From Actinomyces respiraculi (GTDB lineage Bacteria; Actinomycetota; Actinomycetes; Actinomycetales; Actinomycetaceae): a DNA stretch of 64,000 nt. A program made the position numbers and the translations under genes. The notes under the pieces were generated by a model, which ran no database searches, had not been told where the DNA came from, and saw only the letters and a program-made list of their open reading frames with translations. Numbering within the stretch: the first letter of the stretch is position 1; each line of letters opens with the position of its first letter. The stretch spans positions 248,001-312,000 of the forward strand of contig NZ_CP063989.1 of assembly GCF_014595995.2 (NCBI RefSeq), given 5' to 3'. Positions 45,871 to 59,976 of this stretch are shown here, piece after piece.

Positions 45871-46062
45871 GCCGGGGTTGGCTGACGCCGGGTCAGCTGG
45901 GGCATGACGTCGGGACGGCCGGGGTTGGCCGACGCCGGAACGGGGCGACCGCCGTCGGGACCGCCGGGGTTGGCCGACGCCGGGTCAGCTGGGGCACGTC
46001 GTCGGGACGGCCGGGGCTGGCCGACGCCGGAACGGGGCGACCGCCGTCGGGACCGCCGGGGC
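45871..46062 (+). repeat. 92-bp tandem repeat, two units
   Basis: Units 45871-45962 and 45963-46054, plus the first bases of a third, differ at only a few positions. Each contains two sub-units of the form GCCGGGGTTGGCYGACGCCGG. The repeat fills the gap between the acetyltransferase gene and the membrane-protein gene. Confidence 0.9.
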
Positions 46063-46139
46063 TGTGGCTGCCCGGCCAGGAGGGTCAACACGCCGCGTCG
46101 CTGCGGTCCACGCGCCTGTGAGCCGCTTACGGTTGACGG

Positions 46140-47189
46140 GTGGGAATCGAGATCTGGGCGCTGGTCGTCCTCGTCGTGGTTCTCGCCGTGTACCTCCTGC
46201 CGCTGCTGGTGGGGCGTCGCGAGGTGATGGGCCTGTCTCGGGCTCAGGACCGCTACTCGGGCAACCTGAGGGTCCTGGCCACGGGGGCGTCCGCACCCTG
46301 CGCCGACGAGGCCTGCGCGAGTGAGGTGCATGCGGAGATCTTCAAGTACCGACCGGAGGTCAGGGCCATGAACAGGCCGGCAGTGAGGAACGTGCGTGCG
46401 CTGCGTACCGAGCGTGACCTGGTGCGCGCACGTCGAGCTCACCAGGAGGGGCGTGAGCACCGCCGGGTTGCCGCCTTCCGCCGTGCGGTCGTGGCGCTGG
46501 CGCTCCTCGCCGTGTTGGCGGGCACCGCCGTCGCATCCGTGGTGACGGCGCTGCCGTGGTGGACGGTGCTGGTGCCGACCGTGTTGCTTGCGACGTCGAT
46601 GGTGGTGGGCCGTCAGGCCGCTGTGACCTCGGCGGAGGCGGACCGACGCGGGCGGCGCCGCATTGCTCGGCTGGAGGCTGACCTCACCCGACTGACGGGT
46701 ACGCTTCCCTCCGACCATGCGCCTGAGCAGGTGGCTACGGCTGAAGCGGCCGCCCGGGGAGCGCGGGCGGAAATGCCGTCGGCCGAGGTCGTGGCCAAGA
46801 GGGCTCAGTCGCTGCTGGCTGAGTCGTTGCTGACGGAGGAGCCGGCCGCAGCGGCCGGCGGCGCCGTGTCCGCGGAGGCATCGGCTGCCGTCGCGGAGAC
46901 ATCGACAGAGGCAGTGGCGTCGTCGACAAGGACCGTCCAGGAGCCGACGACGGTGACCCCGCCCCAGGGGTGGACGCCGGTCAAGGTTCCCGCGCCGACC
47001 TACACGCTGGTGGCGAGCGCCCCGCGTCGCGCGATCGACGGGCTGGCGGAGTCGGCCCAGCCCTCCGCGCCGGTGCCGATGCGTCCTGTTGCGGCGCACG
47101 CGTACGTGCCGCTTGAAGAGGAGGTGGAGGCTGCCGCCCCCATCGACCTCGACGCCGTGCTGGAGCGTCGTCGGGCTGCTGGGGCCTGA
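46140..47189 (+). CDS. Membrane protein, Rv0996-like position
   Basis: A 349-residue protein: a transmembrane helix at 4-24, a basic cytoplasmic stretch (about 75-115), two more hydrophobic segments (about 118-158), a coiled-coil region and an Ala/Glu/Pro-rich C-terminal half ending in LDAVLERRRAAG. It occupies the position of Rv0996, a conserved membrane protein after glp-rimJ. The function is unknown to me. GTG 46140 is the start that keeps the first membrane helix. Confidence 0.75.
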   Translation: MGIEIWALVVLVVVLAVYLLPLLVGRREVMGLSRAQDRYSGNLRVLATGASAPCADEACASEVHAEIFKYRPEVRAMNRPAVRNVRALRTERDLVRARRAHQEGREHRRVAAFRRAVVALALLAVLAGTAVASVVTALPWWTVLVPTVLLATSMVVGRQAAVTSAEADRRGRRRIARLEADLTRLTGTLPSDHAPEQVATAEAAARGARAEMPSAEVVAKRAQSLLAESLLTEEPAAAAGGAVSAEASAAVAETSTEAVASSTRTVQEPTTVTPPQGWTPVKVPAPTYTLVASAPRRAIDGLAESAQPSAPVPMRPVAAHAYVPLEEEVEAAAPIDLDAVLERRRAAGA

Positions 47190-47239
47190 GCCCGGAGTGG
47201 GGTACGCCCTGGCCGTGGTCCGCTTCACGGGGCTGTGGC

Positions 47240-47270
47240 TTGCAGGCGCTCCCACCGGCGGTGCTACGAT
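47240..47270 (+). promoter_or_regulatory. Possible tRNA-Ala promoter
   Basis: TTGCAG (47240-47245) and TACGAT (47265-47270) are spaced 19 bp, with the tRNA starting 13 bp later. The spacing is slightly long for a sigma-70-type promoter. Confidence 0.4.
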
Positions 47271-47282
47271 CATCCAGCACTT

Positions 47283-47358
47283 GGGGCTATGGCGCAGTTG
47301 GTAGCGCGTCTCGTTCGCAATGAGAAGGTCGGGGGTTCGAATCCCCCTAGCTCCACCA
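47283..47358 (+). tRNA. tRNA-Ala (CGC anticodon)
   Basis: Acceptor GGGGCTA / TAGCTCC, D-arm GGCGCAGTTGGTAGCGC, anticodon loop TTCGCAA with anticodon CGC, T-arm GGGGGTTCGAATCCCCC, CCA encoded. Confidence 0.97.
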
Positions 47359-47361
47359 AGG

Positions 47362-47386
47362 CCCGGACCGCGAGGTCCGGGTTTTC
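47362..47386 (+). terminator. tRNA-Ala terminator
   Basis: CCCGGACC, loop GCGA, GGTCCGGG, then TTTTC: a classic intrinsic terminator directly after the tRNA. Confidence 0.9.
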
Positions 47387-47463
47387 TGCGTTTGGGCGCG
47401 TTTCGCCGCGTCTGGGCGCGTCCGCCTCCGAGCCTGGAGTGCGCAGCGTCACGGCGAAGGGGT

Positions 47464-47494
47464 TTGACGTGTGGGGGCTGGGTGGGGTTAGTGT
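47464..47494 (+). promoter_or_regulatory. Candidate rRNA operon promoter
   Basis: TTGACG (47464-47469) and TAGTGT (47489-47494) with a 19-bp spacer, about 430 bp upstream of 16S. The remaining leader (to 47920) is G/T-rich and codes for nothing I can support. Confidence 0.45.
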
Positions 47495-47686
47495 TCTACC
47501 CGCTGCCGCTCGGGGCTGAGGCCTCCGGGAGGTGGATCGACTAGGTCCGGGAGTTCTCTGGGGCTGTTGAGACTGGGATCACCGATCCTGGTGTTGACTG
47601 GTTCGGGGTCTGCTGGTTTACTTGGTCGGGTCGCCTTGAGGGGTTGGCGGGGTGCCGGATGGTTCTTCGTGGCTCTTGTGGGTGTG

Positions 47687-47709
47687 TTGTTTGAGAACTC
47701 GATAGTGTG
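47687..47709 (+). promoter_or_regulatory. rRNA leader motif (antitermination/processing)
   Basis: TTTGAGAACTCGATAGTGTG is a conserved actinobacterial pre-16S leader motif. A related form, GTGAACTGTATAGTGGACGC, recurs before 23S at 49820, as expected of paired processing and NusB/boxA-type signals. Confidence 0.6.
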
Positions 47710-47920
47710 TCATGTTTTTTATGCCATAGTGGGTGTGTCTGCTGGGCCTGCTTTGTTGTGGGTTTGGTGGGTGTGCTTTGTTTTGTTTTTGGTTTTGCCT
47801 GTGCCTGCCTCTGTGTTTGTGGGGGTGGGTGTGGGTGTGGGCCTGGTGAGAGTTTTTCTCTTGTTTTTGCCTGGGTGCGTGTGCGCGTGCTTGTTGCGTG
47901 TGTGCGTGTTTGGGTGTTTG

Positions 47921-53106
<5,186 letters not shown>

Positions 53107-53375
53107 ACACACCCCCCAACACACTTCGAGAGGGGGGACCGCAACCAGGGCACCAGAGCCCGCGTCCACTGTACGGTCTCAGGACCAACCCACCCCACCA
53201 CACACCCACACACACCCACAAACACTGTGGGCACGTGTGGGCAGGCCGCCACAACACCACACCCACCCCCCCCACACACGCACACGCACAAGTCACTGTG
53301 CGCGCACCAGCCAGGAGGGGCAGCCCGGCACCAGGCCGGCGCGCCAGGGTGCGGCACACACACAACCCCATAGAC
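53107..53375 (+). other. 23S-5S spacer
   Basis: About 270 bp of C/A-rich sequence with CACACA runs and no recognisable gene. Confidence 0.8.
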
Positions 53376-53494
53376 GTCCCGGTGGTCACAGCGGGGGAGC
53401 CACGCCCGGCCCCATACCGAACCCGGAAGCTAAGACCCCCAGCGCCGATGGTACTGCACCCGCCAGGGTGCGGGAGAGCAGGACACCGCCGGAC
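53376..53494 (+). rRNA. rrf: 5S ribosomal RNA
   Basis: About 119 nt from GTCCCGGTGGTCACAGCGG to ACACCGCCGGAC, with the loop-A/B sequence CCATACCGAACCCGGAAGCT. The ends pair as a 5S helix I. Confidence 0.94.
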
Positions 53495-53507
53495 ACACAC
53501 CACACAC

Positions 53508-53560
53508 GCCGCCCTGCCACCGTCCCCCACACACCCAGGGGGACGCGGTGGCAGGGCGGC
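53508..53560 (+). terminator. rRNA operon terminator
   Basis: A long stem GCCGCCCTGCCACC / GGTGGCAGGGCGGC continued by TCCCCC / GGGGGA, 14 bp after 5S. Confidence 0.85.
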
Positions 53561-53690
53561 CCGCGCGACACACCCAACCACACAAGCCCCAGAAACCCCA
53601 GGCACACACCACCCAACACCCAACCCCAGCCCCCGGCCCACCCCAGCCCCCGGCCCACCCCAGCCCCCAAAAACACGACCATCTGCCGCT

Positions 53691-53772
53691 GTGATGTCTC
53701 CGGACATCGGTGACAGTTTGGGGGTTTGCGGGGGTGAGGCTTCTGGGTGGCTTTTCGGGGGTGGTGTGCTCC
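53691..53772 (+). repeat. Repeat module R1, copy C
   Basis: Begins GTGATGTCTCCGGACATCGG and continues with TTTGCGGGGGTGAG, GGGGGTGGTGTGCTCC. The match with 14251-14328 is clear over the whole module. Confidence 0.78.
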
Positions 53773-54048
53773 AACCACCCGCCCACCGCCCCCGGCCAGG
53801 CCGGGCGTACCGTCGGCTGTCCACGCGGCGGACATGAACCGTGACCGCCGTCGACACCCCCGTCCAGACTCCCGTGATCACGCCGTTTCCTCCCGGCGGG
53901 TTAAGCGGCTCTTCCCAATTGAGGGTGTGGGTGGGGTCTGAGTCCTCCGGTCTCTAGTTGTGCTTTCTTTGGGGTTGTGAACGGGTTGGGTGGAGGTCTG
54001 CTGGGCGGGATGCGGGGTTGACGCTCACGTGCGGTCTGGGGAGGCCTT

Positions 54049-54200
54049 CATGGCGCATGCTGGCGCACCTTTGACGCCTGGGGGGCGTCGTCGTCTTGCC
54101 CGCCTGGGGGGCGTCGTCGTCTTGCCCGCCTGGTGGTGGAGGGCTGGTCCATGGGTCGGGCGGCTGAGTGCTTGCGGGTCTGGCCGGCGACGGTCGGCCG
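54049..54200 (+). pseudogene. Fragment like an IS481-family transposase N-terminus
   Basis: MAHAGAPLTPGGRRRLARL then, after a frame change, VVEGWSMGRAAECLRVWPA and TVGRWLG. This helix-turn-helix start is typical of IS481 transposases. A 26-bp unit (GGGGGGCGTCGTCGTCTTGC plus CCGCCT) is present twice and breaks the frame. The catalytic DDE domain is absent. Confidence 0.6.
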
Positions 54201-54258
54201 GTGGCTGGGGCCGCTGCCGGGCCCCGGTGCGCTGTGTGGAGCGCCATTGATCAGTTCC

Positions 54259-54366
54259 GGACCACGTTCGGTCGTTTGGACCACGTTCGGTCGTTTGGAC
54301 CACCCCAGACGCGTCCGTAGGTGGTCCGAACGACGGCAGGTGGTCCAAGATGGCAGCAAGTGGTCC
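54259..54366 (+). repeat. Array of three GGACCA and three TGGTCC boxes
   Basis: GGACCA at 54259, 54278 and 54297, then TGGTCC at 54322, 54341 and 54361. Spacing is 19 bp on the left and 19-20 bp on the right, facing each other across about 19 bp. The extended box is GTGGTCCRAACGAC. The same array is in copy 2 (about 61552-61659). Confidence 0.85.
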
Positions 54367-55068
54367 ACACTAACTGTGCTTCCTCGGGACAAGACCCCTG
54401 CCTACCACCAGCACGCCCCCGCGTGAGCGAGAGAGGGGGGGGCGCTGGCGGGCCTGGCCCACCACTTGCGACCGCGCGGCGCAGCACCGCACCCACCGGC
54501 CACGGCCAGGCCCCGAGCCAAGCCGACGCCGTGGCCCTGCGTCGGCCCCAAAAGGGACGGCCCCCTTACGCAGGTGCTGGCCCAGGCCCTGAACCCACTG
54601 TCACAAGGGCCAAGCCCATCCGCAACCGCGCCCACCTCGACACCCACAGCCCCTTGGCAGAACCTGGACGATCTGGACGACGCCCGTGACCGCCACCACC
54701 CAGCAGGCCCCCCTGGGCGGGCACCACCCGCCCCCACCCCACCACCGCCACGCTGCGCCCCCGCCCGGGCACGACAGCACCCTCCAACCAGCCACCAACA
54801 CCCCCCACACCCAGACCACCCACCACCCCCAACCAGCAACCACCGGCACCAGACAAACCAGCCCCCACCAAACCCGGAGCCTGACACAACTAAAGACCAG
54901 AGGACCCAGACCCCACCCACACCCCCAAATGGGATGAGCCGGTTAAGCGTTGGGGCCGGTCATGTCCGCCGCGTGGACACCCCTGGCGCCGGGCACTGCC
55001 CCCTCGAGCCCACCAGCGCCCCACACGTGCCAGGTGTCCGCGCGCACCCAGCTCTACGGGGCCGGGGG

Positions 55069-55178
55069 TGTCACGGATCCCTAGTCAGAGCCCATCTCGC
55101 CCCACCCGGGCACCCAGAAACCGCAGAATTCTGCGGATCCACAAAAGCTCATAATTCTCTGACTAGGGATCCGTGACA
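55069..55178. repeat. Palindromic element with perfect 22-bp inverted repeats
   Basis: TGTCACGGATCCCTAGTCAG plus AG (55069-55090) is mirrored exactly at 55157-55178. The interior contains a further inverted motif, GCAGAATTCTGC. One arm of the same palindrome, diverged, lies at about 36855-36876. This may be a small MITE or a bidirectional terminator for the downstream PMT gene. Confidence 0.8.
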
Positions 55179-55224
55179 GGCGCTCCGCTCCTGGCCCCGC
55201 CCGGACCTGCCCGCTCGCCGAGGC

Positions 55225-57102
55225 TCAGATCCAGTTGTCGAAGAGCATGTGCCAGCGCCAGAACTCGTAGGACACCGTCTGACCCGTCCAGATCGGCCAC
55301 CACAGCGCCGCAAAAACCACAGCGGCTAGCACGAGTAGACCCATGAGCGCGTACCCCTCACCCCGCGTGCGCCACACCGGCACGCCGCTCCACGCCTCAG
55401 GCAGACCCTGCCGCATCGGGCTCATCTGGAAGCCGAGGAACTGCGCCGCCACGCTACGAGGGGCCGGCAGCCCCGGCCCGATCTCGTCGGCTGCGAGCAG
55501 CTCCGCCTCCTGCCGGGCCGCCGCCGACCCGGGCACAGGCTGCAGCAGGCCGGTCACGGAGCCCAGGGCGAGCACGAGTATGAGCACCACGTAGGGCACG
55601 AAGGCGACCGTGTAGAAGGTGAAGATCGTGCGGTCCCAGTAGAGGAACCACGGCAGGTACAGGCCCAGGTAACCCACGAGCGCGACCCACACCCGCCAGT
55701 CCCTGCGCACCCAGGCGAGCACGATGACACCGAAGATGAGGGCGACGACGGCAGCCCACCACACGGGGATGTTCCCGATGGAGGTGATGGCCTGGATGCA
55801 CCGGCTGCTGCCGCAGGTCGGGAAGCCCATCTCCTCCTCGGAGGGCCAGAAGAAGGAGGTCGGCCTCCACTGGACGAGCCAGCCGGTCGGCTTGGCCATG
55901 TAGGGGTGCTCGGAGTCCAGGCCCACGTGGAAGGCGTACATGGACTGGTGGTACTCGAGCAGGTCGTTGAGCGAGTCGGGCAGCCACGCGCGAATGGGGG
56001 TGCCGGCGGCCCGCTGCTCGGCGGCCCATCCGTGCTTATACGCCCCGCTGTGGGCGAACCATGACCACCAGTTGGCCACGTACACGACGAACGCCGTCGG
56101 GACGAGGTGGAGGAAATCGAGCAAGCCGCGGTGCAGGACGCCGTCGGCCAGCCACGAACGGGCCTGGACCCGCCACAGTGCGGTGAGGTCCCAGACGACG
56201 ACCATGATCCCCATCGCGGCGAGCAGGTAGGCGCCCGACCACTTGATGGAGCAGGTGAGCCCAGCACTCAGGCCTGCCGCGAGCAGCCACGGCCGCAGGA
56301 TCGGCACCGGCGCCCACACCCCGGGCACGGTCCCGGCGAGGTCGCGAGCCAGGCGGGCGCGGAACCGCTCGCGGTCCCGCACCAGCAGGTAGACCGACGC
56401 CAGCCCGAACAGCCCGATGAAGACGTCGAGCAGGGCGATGCGCGACTCGGTGATCCCGACCCCATCGATGGCGAGCAGCAGCCCCGCGAGACCAGCCAGC
56501 AGCGGGGAGCGCGTCAGTCGCATGGTCAGGCGCGCGAGGAGGACGACCGTGAGGATGCCGGCGAGAGCGGGCATGAAGCGCCACCCGACGGGGGAGTCCG
56601 CCCCGAAGAACTGCATGCCGAGCCCGATGAGCCACTTGCCGAGCTGAGGGTGGACGATGAACGACGGTTCGGTTGTGAGCCCGGAAACGTCACCCTGCAC
56701 GAAGAGCCGGTCGGAGCCCTCGGCCCACACCGATTCGTAGCCGTTGTGCCACAGCGCGTAGGCATCCTTGACGTAGTAGATCTCGTCGAAGATGAGCCCC
56801 GAGGGGTGAGCGAGCCCGATGAGGCGCGTGAGGGCGGCCACCAGGGCGACGACGCCGGTTGCCACCCAGCCGCGCAGCCGCACCGCGGGCGCCAGGCTCC
56901 AGCCGACGGGGTCGAGCCCGAGGCTCTCTCGCAGCTTCTCCTCGGTGCGGGGGGTGTCGACGTCGATCCCGGGGGTGGTCTGCGCCGCCTCTTCGCCGGG
57001 GGTGGCGGCGGCGTCGTCGGGGGTGCCGACGGCGGCCGGTGGCGTGTCCGGGTTGGTGGCGTCTGCGTCGTCGGGGGAGACAGTGCTCGGGTCAGGACTC
57101 AC
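55225..57102 (-). CDS. Protein O-mannosyltransferase (PMT family)
   Basis: A 625-residue integral membrane enzyme that moves mannose from polyprenyl-phosphate-mannose to secreted proteins. After an acidic Asp/Pro-rich head it shows [21 protein letters not shown], with the catalytic Asp-Glu pair, then [27 protein letters not shown] and about 10 further membrane helices. The C-terminal half has [15 protein letters not shown] and [16 protein letters not shown], as in Rv1002c. GTG 57102 leaves 36 bp to the divergent rsmI; ATG 57129 is an alternative, only nine bases from it. Confidence 0.92.
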   Translation of the reverse strand: MSPDPSTVSPDDADATNPDTPPAAVGTPDDAAATPGEEAAQTTPGIDVDTPRTEEKLRESLGLDPVGWSLAPAVRLRGWVATGVVALVAALTRLIGLAHPSGLIFDEIYYVKDAYALWHNGYESVWAEGSDRLFVQGDVSGLTTEPSFIVHPQLGKWLIGLGMQFFGADSPVGWRFMPALAGILTVVLLARLTMRLTRSPLLAGLAGLLLAIDGVGITESRIALLDVFIGLFGLASVYLLVRDRERFRARLARDLAGTVPGVWAPVPILRPWLLAAGLSAGLTCSIKWSGAYLLAAMGIMVVVWDLTALWRVQARSWLADGVLHRGLLDFLHLVPTAFVVYVANWWSWFAHSGAYKHGWAAEQRAAGTPIRAWLPDSLNDLLEYHQSMYAFHVGLDSEHPYMAKPTGWLVQWRPTSFFWPSEEEMGFPTCGSSRCIQAITSIGNIPVWWAAVVALIFGVIVLAWVRRDWRVWVALVGYLGLYLPWFLYWDRTIFTFYTVAFVPYVVLILVLALGSVTGLLQPVPGSAAARQEAELLAADEIGPGLPAPRSVAAQFLGFQMSPMRQGLPEAWSGVPVWRTRGEGYALMGLLVLAAVVFAALWWPIWTGQTVSYEFWRWHMLFDNWI

Positions 57103-57138
57103 GGCGGCGAGTCTACGGGGACCGTTCATACTGGCCCC

Positions 57139-58026
57139 ATGACCCGTGCCGCACCCGAGCCCATGCGCCCCGACGACGAGCCCCGTCCCGGCGTTATCAC
57201 CCTGGCGGCTACCCCCATCGGCCACGCGGGTGACGCATCGGCCCGGTTGAGGGCCGCCCTGGCCCACGCCGAGCTCGTCGCGGCGGAGGACACCCGGCGG
57301 CTGCTCAACCTTGCCCAGCGGCTGGGCGTGCACGTGGGCGGCAGGATCCTCTCCTTCCATGAGCACAATGAGCGTGAGCGTGCCGCCGAGCTCATCGAGG
57401 CCGCGCGTGCGGGCCACAGCGTCCTCATGGTCTCTGACGCCGGGATGCCCTCGGTCTCCGACCCCGGCTACCGGCTTGTCGTCGCCGCCGCCGAGGCCGG
57501 TGTGCCGGTGACCGTCGCGCCCGGGCCCTCCGCTGTGCTCACGGCGCTGGCCCTGTCCGGCCTTGCGAGTGACCGTTTCTGCTTCGAGGGCTTCCTGCCC
57601 CGCAAGCCGGGTGAGCAGCGTCGTGCGCTGGAGGCGTTGGCGCAGGAGCGGCGCACGATGGTGTTCTTCGAGTCCCCGCGCCGCGTGCACCAGACCCTGA
57701 CGACGATGGCCCAGGTGCTGGGCAGCGAGCGTCGGGCTGCCCTGTGCCGCGAGTTGACGAAGACCTACGAGGAGGTGCGGCGCGCGACGCTGGGCGAGCT
57801 CGTCGCCTCCACTGAGGGCGAGGTCCTGGGGGAGATCGTGCTGGTCGTCGCCGGTGCCCAGGTGCTGGCGGCGGATCCGCAGGAGGTCGCGCGTGAGGCC
57901 CTGGTGCTGGCCGACGACGGCATGCGCCTCAAGGCCGCGGCGGCCCAGGTGGCGCAGGCGGCGGGGCTGCGCGCCAACGAGGTCTACCGTACGGCCCTGG
58001 CCCTGCGCGAGGCGCCCTCCTCCTGA
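57139..58026 (+). CDS. rsmI: 16S rRNA 2'-O-methyltransferase RsmI
   Basis: A 295-residue SAM-dependent enzyme that methylates C1402 of 16S rRNA. Family motifs are [65 protein letters not shown] and [12 protein letters not shown]. The C-terminal HTH-like part, [20 protein letters not shown], is present. Divergent from PMT as in Mycobacterium (Rv1002c/Rv1003). ATG 57139 lacks a clear SD and may be leaderless. Confidence 0.95.
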   Translation: MTRAAPEPMRPDDEPRPGVITLAATPIGHAGDASARLRAALAHAELVAAEDTRRLLNLAQRLGVHVGGRILSFHEHNERERAAELIEAARAGHSVLMVSDAGMPSVSDPGYRLVVAAAEAGVPVTVAPGPSAVLTALALSGLASDRFCFEGFLPRKPGEQRRALEALAQERRTMVFFESPRRVHQTLTTMAQVLGSERRAALCRELTKTYEEVRRATLGELVASTEGEVLGEIVLVVAGAQVLAADPQEVAREALVLADDGMRLKAAAAQVAQAAGLRANEVYRTALALREAPSS

Positions 58027-58055
58027 CGGGGCATCTCCTTGACGAGTGCGATAGG

Positions 58056-58099
58056 GAGGGGAGGGGGGTCGATACCTCAGGTATCGACCCCCTCCCCTC
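58056..58099. terminator. Terminator between rsmI and the membrane-protein gene
   Basis: GAGGGGAGGGGGGTCGATACC pairs with GGTATCGACCCCCTCCCCTC with a single bulged G and a 3-nt loop, between convergent genes. Confidence 0.85.
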
Positions 58100-58135
58100 A
58101 CACGTGAACTCGCGTGCTGCTCAGCAGGCACAAGG

Positions 58136-58936
58136 TCAGAAGTGAGCCCCCGGGTAGCCTCCGGCGGCGGCCTGAGCCTGCTTGTTCTGCGAGCGGCGCA
58201 CGCCCAGCCAGATGATCCCGCCGATGGTGAGGAGCAGGGCGGGCAGACCCAGCACGATCGAGCCGACGATGCCCAGGCCGCTGGCGATCAGACCGTCACC
58301 GTTGAGAGACAGGCCCAGGTACACGGGCTTGGAGGAACTGCTGGTGCAGGTGATGGTGTACTCGCCGCTCGTCTGGGGCGTGAAGACGCCGATGAGCGGG
58401 TTGCCGTCGACGTTGCTCGAGTCATTCGAGGAGACGGAGGTGAGGTTGACGGGCTTACCACTCGGGTCCGCCACGTCGCAGGAGACGAGGCCACCGGAAT
58501 AGATGCCGTAGACGTTGCCCACCTCGAGGGTCGCGGTGGAGGTGCCGTTGCGCGGGATCTCCGACAGGGATCCGGAGACGTTGAGGATCGAGGCGAGTGA
58601 CACCGCGAAAGCGACGATGGCGCCGACGAGCATGACGAGGCCGATCGTCAGGAGGATCTTCGGGCCGGTGGTCGAGCGCACGGTGGCCGCCGGGCCGGCG
58701 CCATATCCGGCGGGGGCGCCGTAGGCGGGCACCGACGGGTAGGCGTTGTAGGCCGGGGGCTGCTGCGTCTGGGGCTGCTGCGCGTAGGGCTGGCCATAGC
58801 CGCCCTGGCCAGCGGGAGGGTAGGCCCCGGGGGCCGAGGAAGCGCTCGGGGTCGAGTACGGGTTTGCGCCCTGGCCATCCTGGCCGTAAGGAGCGGGGCT
58901 GTAAGGCGATCCTGAGTGGGGGGGAACCTGGGACAT
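58136..58936 (-). CDS. Pro/Gln/Tyr-rich membrane protein
   Basis: A 266-residue protein: a low-complexity cytoplasmic head (1-90) rich in Pro, Gln, Tyr, Gly with units like YGQPYAQQPQTQQPP, a transmembrane helix (about 94-116), an extracytoplasmic beta-like domain (about 120-220) with VGNVYGIYSGGLVSCDV and an ITCTSSS strand, then a second helix (about 225-250) and a basic tail. The head resembles those of actinobacterial septal or envelope proteins, but I do not recognise the family. ATG 58936 follows AGAGGAACG. Confidence 0.72.
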   Translation of the reverse strand: MSQVPPHSGSPYSPAPYGQDGQGANPYSTPSASSAPGAYPPAGQGGYGQPYAQQPQTQQPPAYNAYPSVPAYGAPAGYGAGPAATVRSTTGPKILLTIGLVMLVGAIVAFAVSLASILNVSGSLSEIPRNGTSTATLEVGNVYGIYSGGLVSCDVADPSGKPVNLTSVSSNDSSNVDGNPLIGVFTPQTSGEYTITCTSSSSKPVYLGLSLNGDGLIASGLGIVGSIVLGLPALLLTIGGIIWLGVRRSQNKQAQAAAGGYPGAHF

Positions 58937-59189
58937 GACGTTCCTCTGCGGTCGTGGCGGGATCGACCCGCACAGGTGCGTGGCGGCACGTTGCGCCGCC
59001 GGGGCGGGCGCGGTGCCTATGACGAGACTCAGGATACGGTGCAAGACAGACAGGAGCACCGTCTCGACGTCGTCGGCTCTCCCGCCCAGGGGTCTCGTTA
59101 CCTTGTTGGTGGTTCCGGGTGGTCCGGGACCGGGCCAGCCGCTGTGGGCATGATGTCTTGCCCCTGTCGTGATGATCCGGGGGTGTTGT
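58937..59189. other. Spacer before the IS remnants
   Basis: About 250 bp with no gene; the right part may still derive from the IS1249-like remnant. Confidence 0.6.
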
Positions 59190-59590
59190 CACCCATGGTC
59201 GGCTCGGTGAGCACGGCCGGGTGCTGGTAGTGGTGGACCATCCCGCCACGATCGGTGCCTTGTCGATGAGCACATGGGAGAACACCTCATCGCTAACAGG
59301 CGGCTTGGGGACGGGGACGTGCCAGCACCAGGCGATCCGGCGGCGAAACGCCCTGTCACGACCGCTAGCAGCCTCGGCCTGGGTGTGTGTGCTGGTAGCC
59401 CAGGCGATGAACTCGGCCAGCGCGTGGGAAAGTGCGTGGGAACCTGTGCTGGTGCCTGGGTGCTTCCGGGTAGCTGAGGCCCCGCACTCCTTGCACCTTC
59501 ATCGGGGATGCCCGTGCCGGTGGACCCGTTGCGCTTAGTCTGGGCCACACGCATCATACGCTGTGGCCTGTGGGTCGTAGGCATCCCCAA
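59190..59590 (-). pseudogene. IS1249-like (IS256-family) transposase remnant
   Basis: Read leftward with frameshifts, it starts at about 59590 (QTKRNGSTGTG) and continues in a second frame as RCKECGASATRKHPG, then FIAWATSTHTQAEAASGRD, RAFRRRIAWCWHVPVPKPP and VFSHVLIDKAP. This matches the zinc-ribbon start and first third of IS1249-type transposases. The Trp before RCKECG has become a stop (TGA), and the catalytic domain is missing. Confidence 0.65.
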
Positions 59591-59708
59591 TCATGTCCGG
59601 CCACCAATTCATCCCGACTTTCCCACACCAGCACAACACAAAACCCAGAACACAGACACACTTCCTGTCCTATACCCCCCCCAATCTATGGAAGGATGTG
59701 CGGTAGTT

Positions 59709-59976
59709 ATGGCTACGCTCAAGGCTCGACAACTAACAGCCATTTTGATGGCGGCAGCGCTACTACTCCTGGGGGTCTGTCGCCAATGCAGCACCAGTTT
59801 CTCCTGGTGTGCCAGAAGATGACGCCACTCATTCTGTCTCGGAAGTGTTTGACGCTAATTCATCATTTGGCTTAGGCGGCACGGAAACCGAAACCTCATA
59901 TGCGGAGATCGTCGCCGATTCTTTCGTTACGGCCGGCATGCTTCCCGACTTCGATAAACCATGCAAGAAGAAGTAA
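59709..59976 (+). pseudogene. Small secreted peptide gene, out of frame by one base
   Basis: ATG 59709 opens MATLKARQLTAILMAAALLL, a good signal peptide. At the run GGGGG (59771-59775) the frame leaves the coding track and stops at 59822. With one G fewer it would read on as GSVANA, then APVSPGVPEDDATHSVSEVF, DANSSFGLGGTETETSYAEI, and end PDFDKPCKKK with a stop at 59974, 88 residues in all. Signal-peptidase cleavage at ANA/AP is plausible. The mature 60-residue peptide is acidic with a basic tail. I do not recognise it. Its 3' part is markedly lower in GC than the surrounding DNA. Confidence 0.6.

Larger units (their letters stand above)
53907..54940 (+). mobile_element. Non-autonomous element with ISL3-type ends, copy 1
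   Basis: 1034 bp flanked by a perfect 8-bp target duplication GGTTAAGC (53899-53906 and 54941-54948). Ends are inverted repeats of about 50 bp starting GGCTCTTCCCAATTG on the left and GGCTCATCCCATTTG on the right. GGCTCTTC ends and 8-bp duplications are typical of the ISL3 family (for example IS31831). No ISL3 transposase is encoded. Inside are a fragment like the start of an IS481-type transposase (about 54049-54190) and six spaced boxes (54259-54366). Confidence 0.82.
53819..54978 (+). ncRNA. Hairpin module R3, copy C, split by a mobile element
   Basis: GTCCACGCGGCGGACATGA (53819-53837) and its perfect complement TCATGTCCGCCGCGTGGAC (54960-54978) were a 19-bp stem with an 80-nt loop before a 1034-bp element and its 8-bp target duplication entered the loop. 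RNA function is inferred from the wobble-compatible differences with copy A. Confidence 0.45.
53561..55224. repeat. Intergenic repeat mosaic C
   Basis: A gap of 1.66 kb without a supported gene. It contains a short C-rich tandem of CCAGCCCCCGGCCCACC units (about 53624-53667), R1 (53691-53772), the left R3 arm (53819-53837), the ISL3-ended element (53907-54940) that split R3, the right R3 arm (54960-54978) and a palindrome (55069-55178). The elements after R3 do not code. Confidence 0.8.

Noticed and set aside
53624-53667. C-rich tandem of 17-bp units as a functional array
   Set aside because: Only about two units of low-complexity sequence downstream of the rRNA terminator.
54402-54920. 172-codon Gly/Trp-rich frame in the ISL3-ended element as its transposase
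   Set aside because: It lacks ISL3 zinc-finger and DDE motifs and is low-complexity; the element appears non-autonomous.
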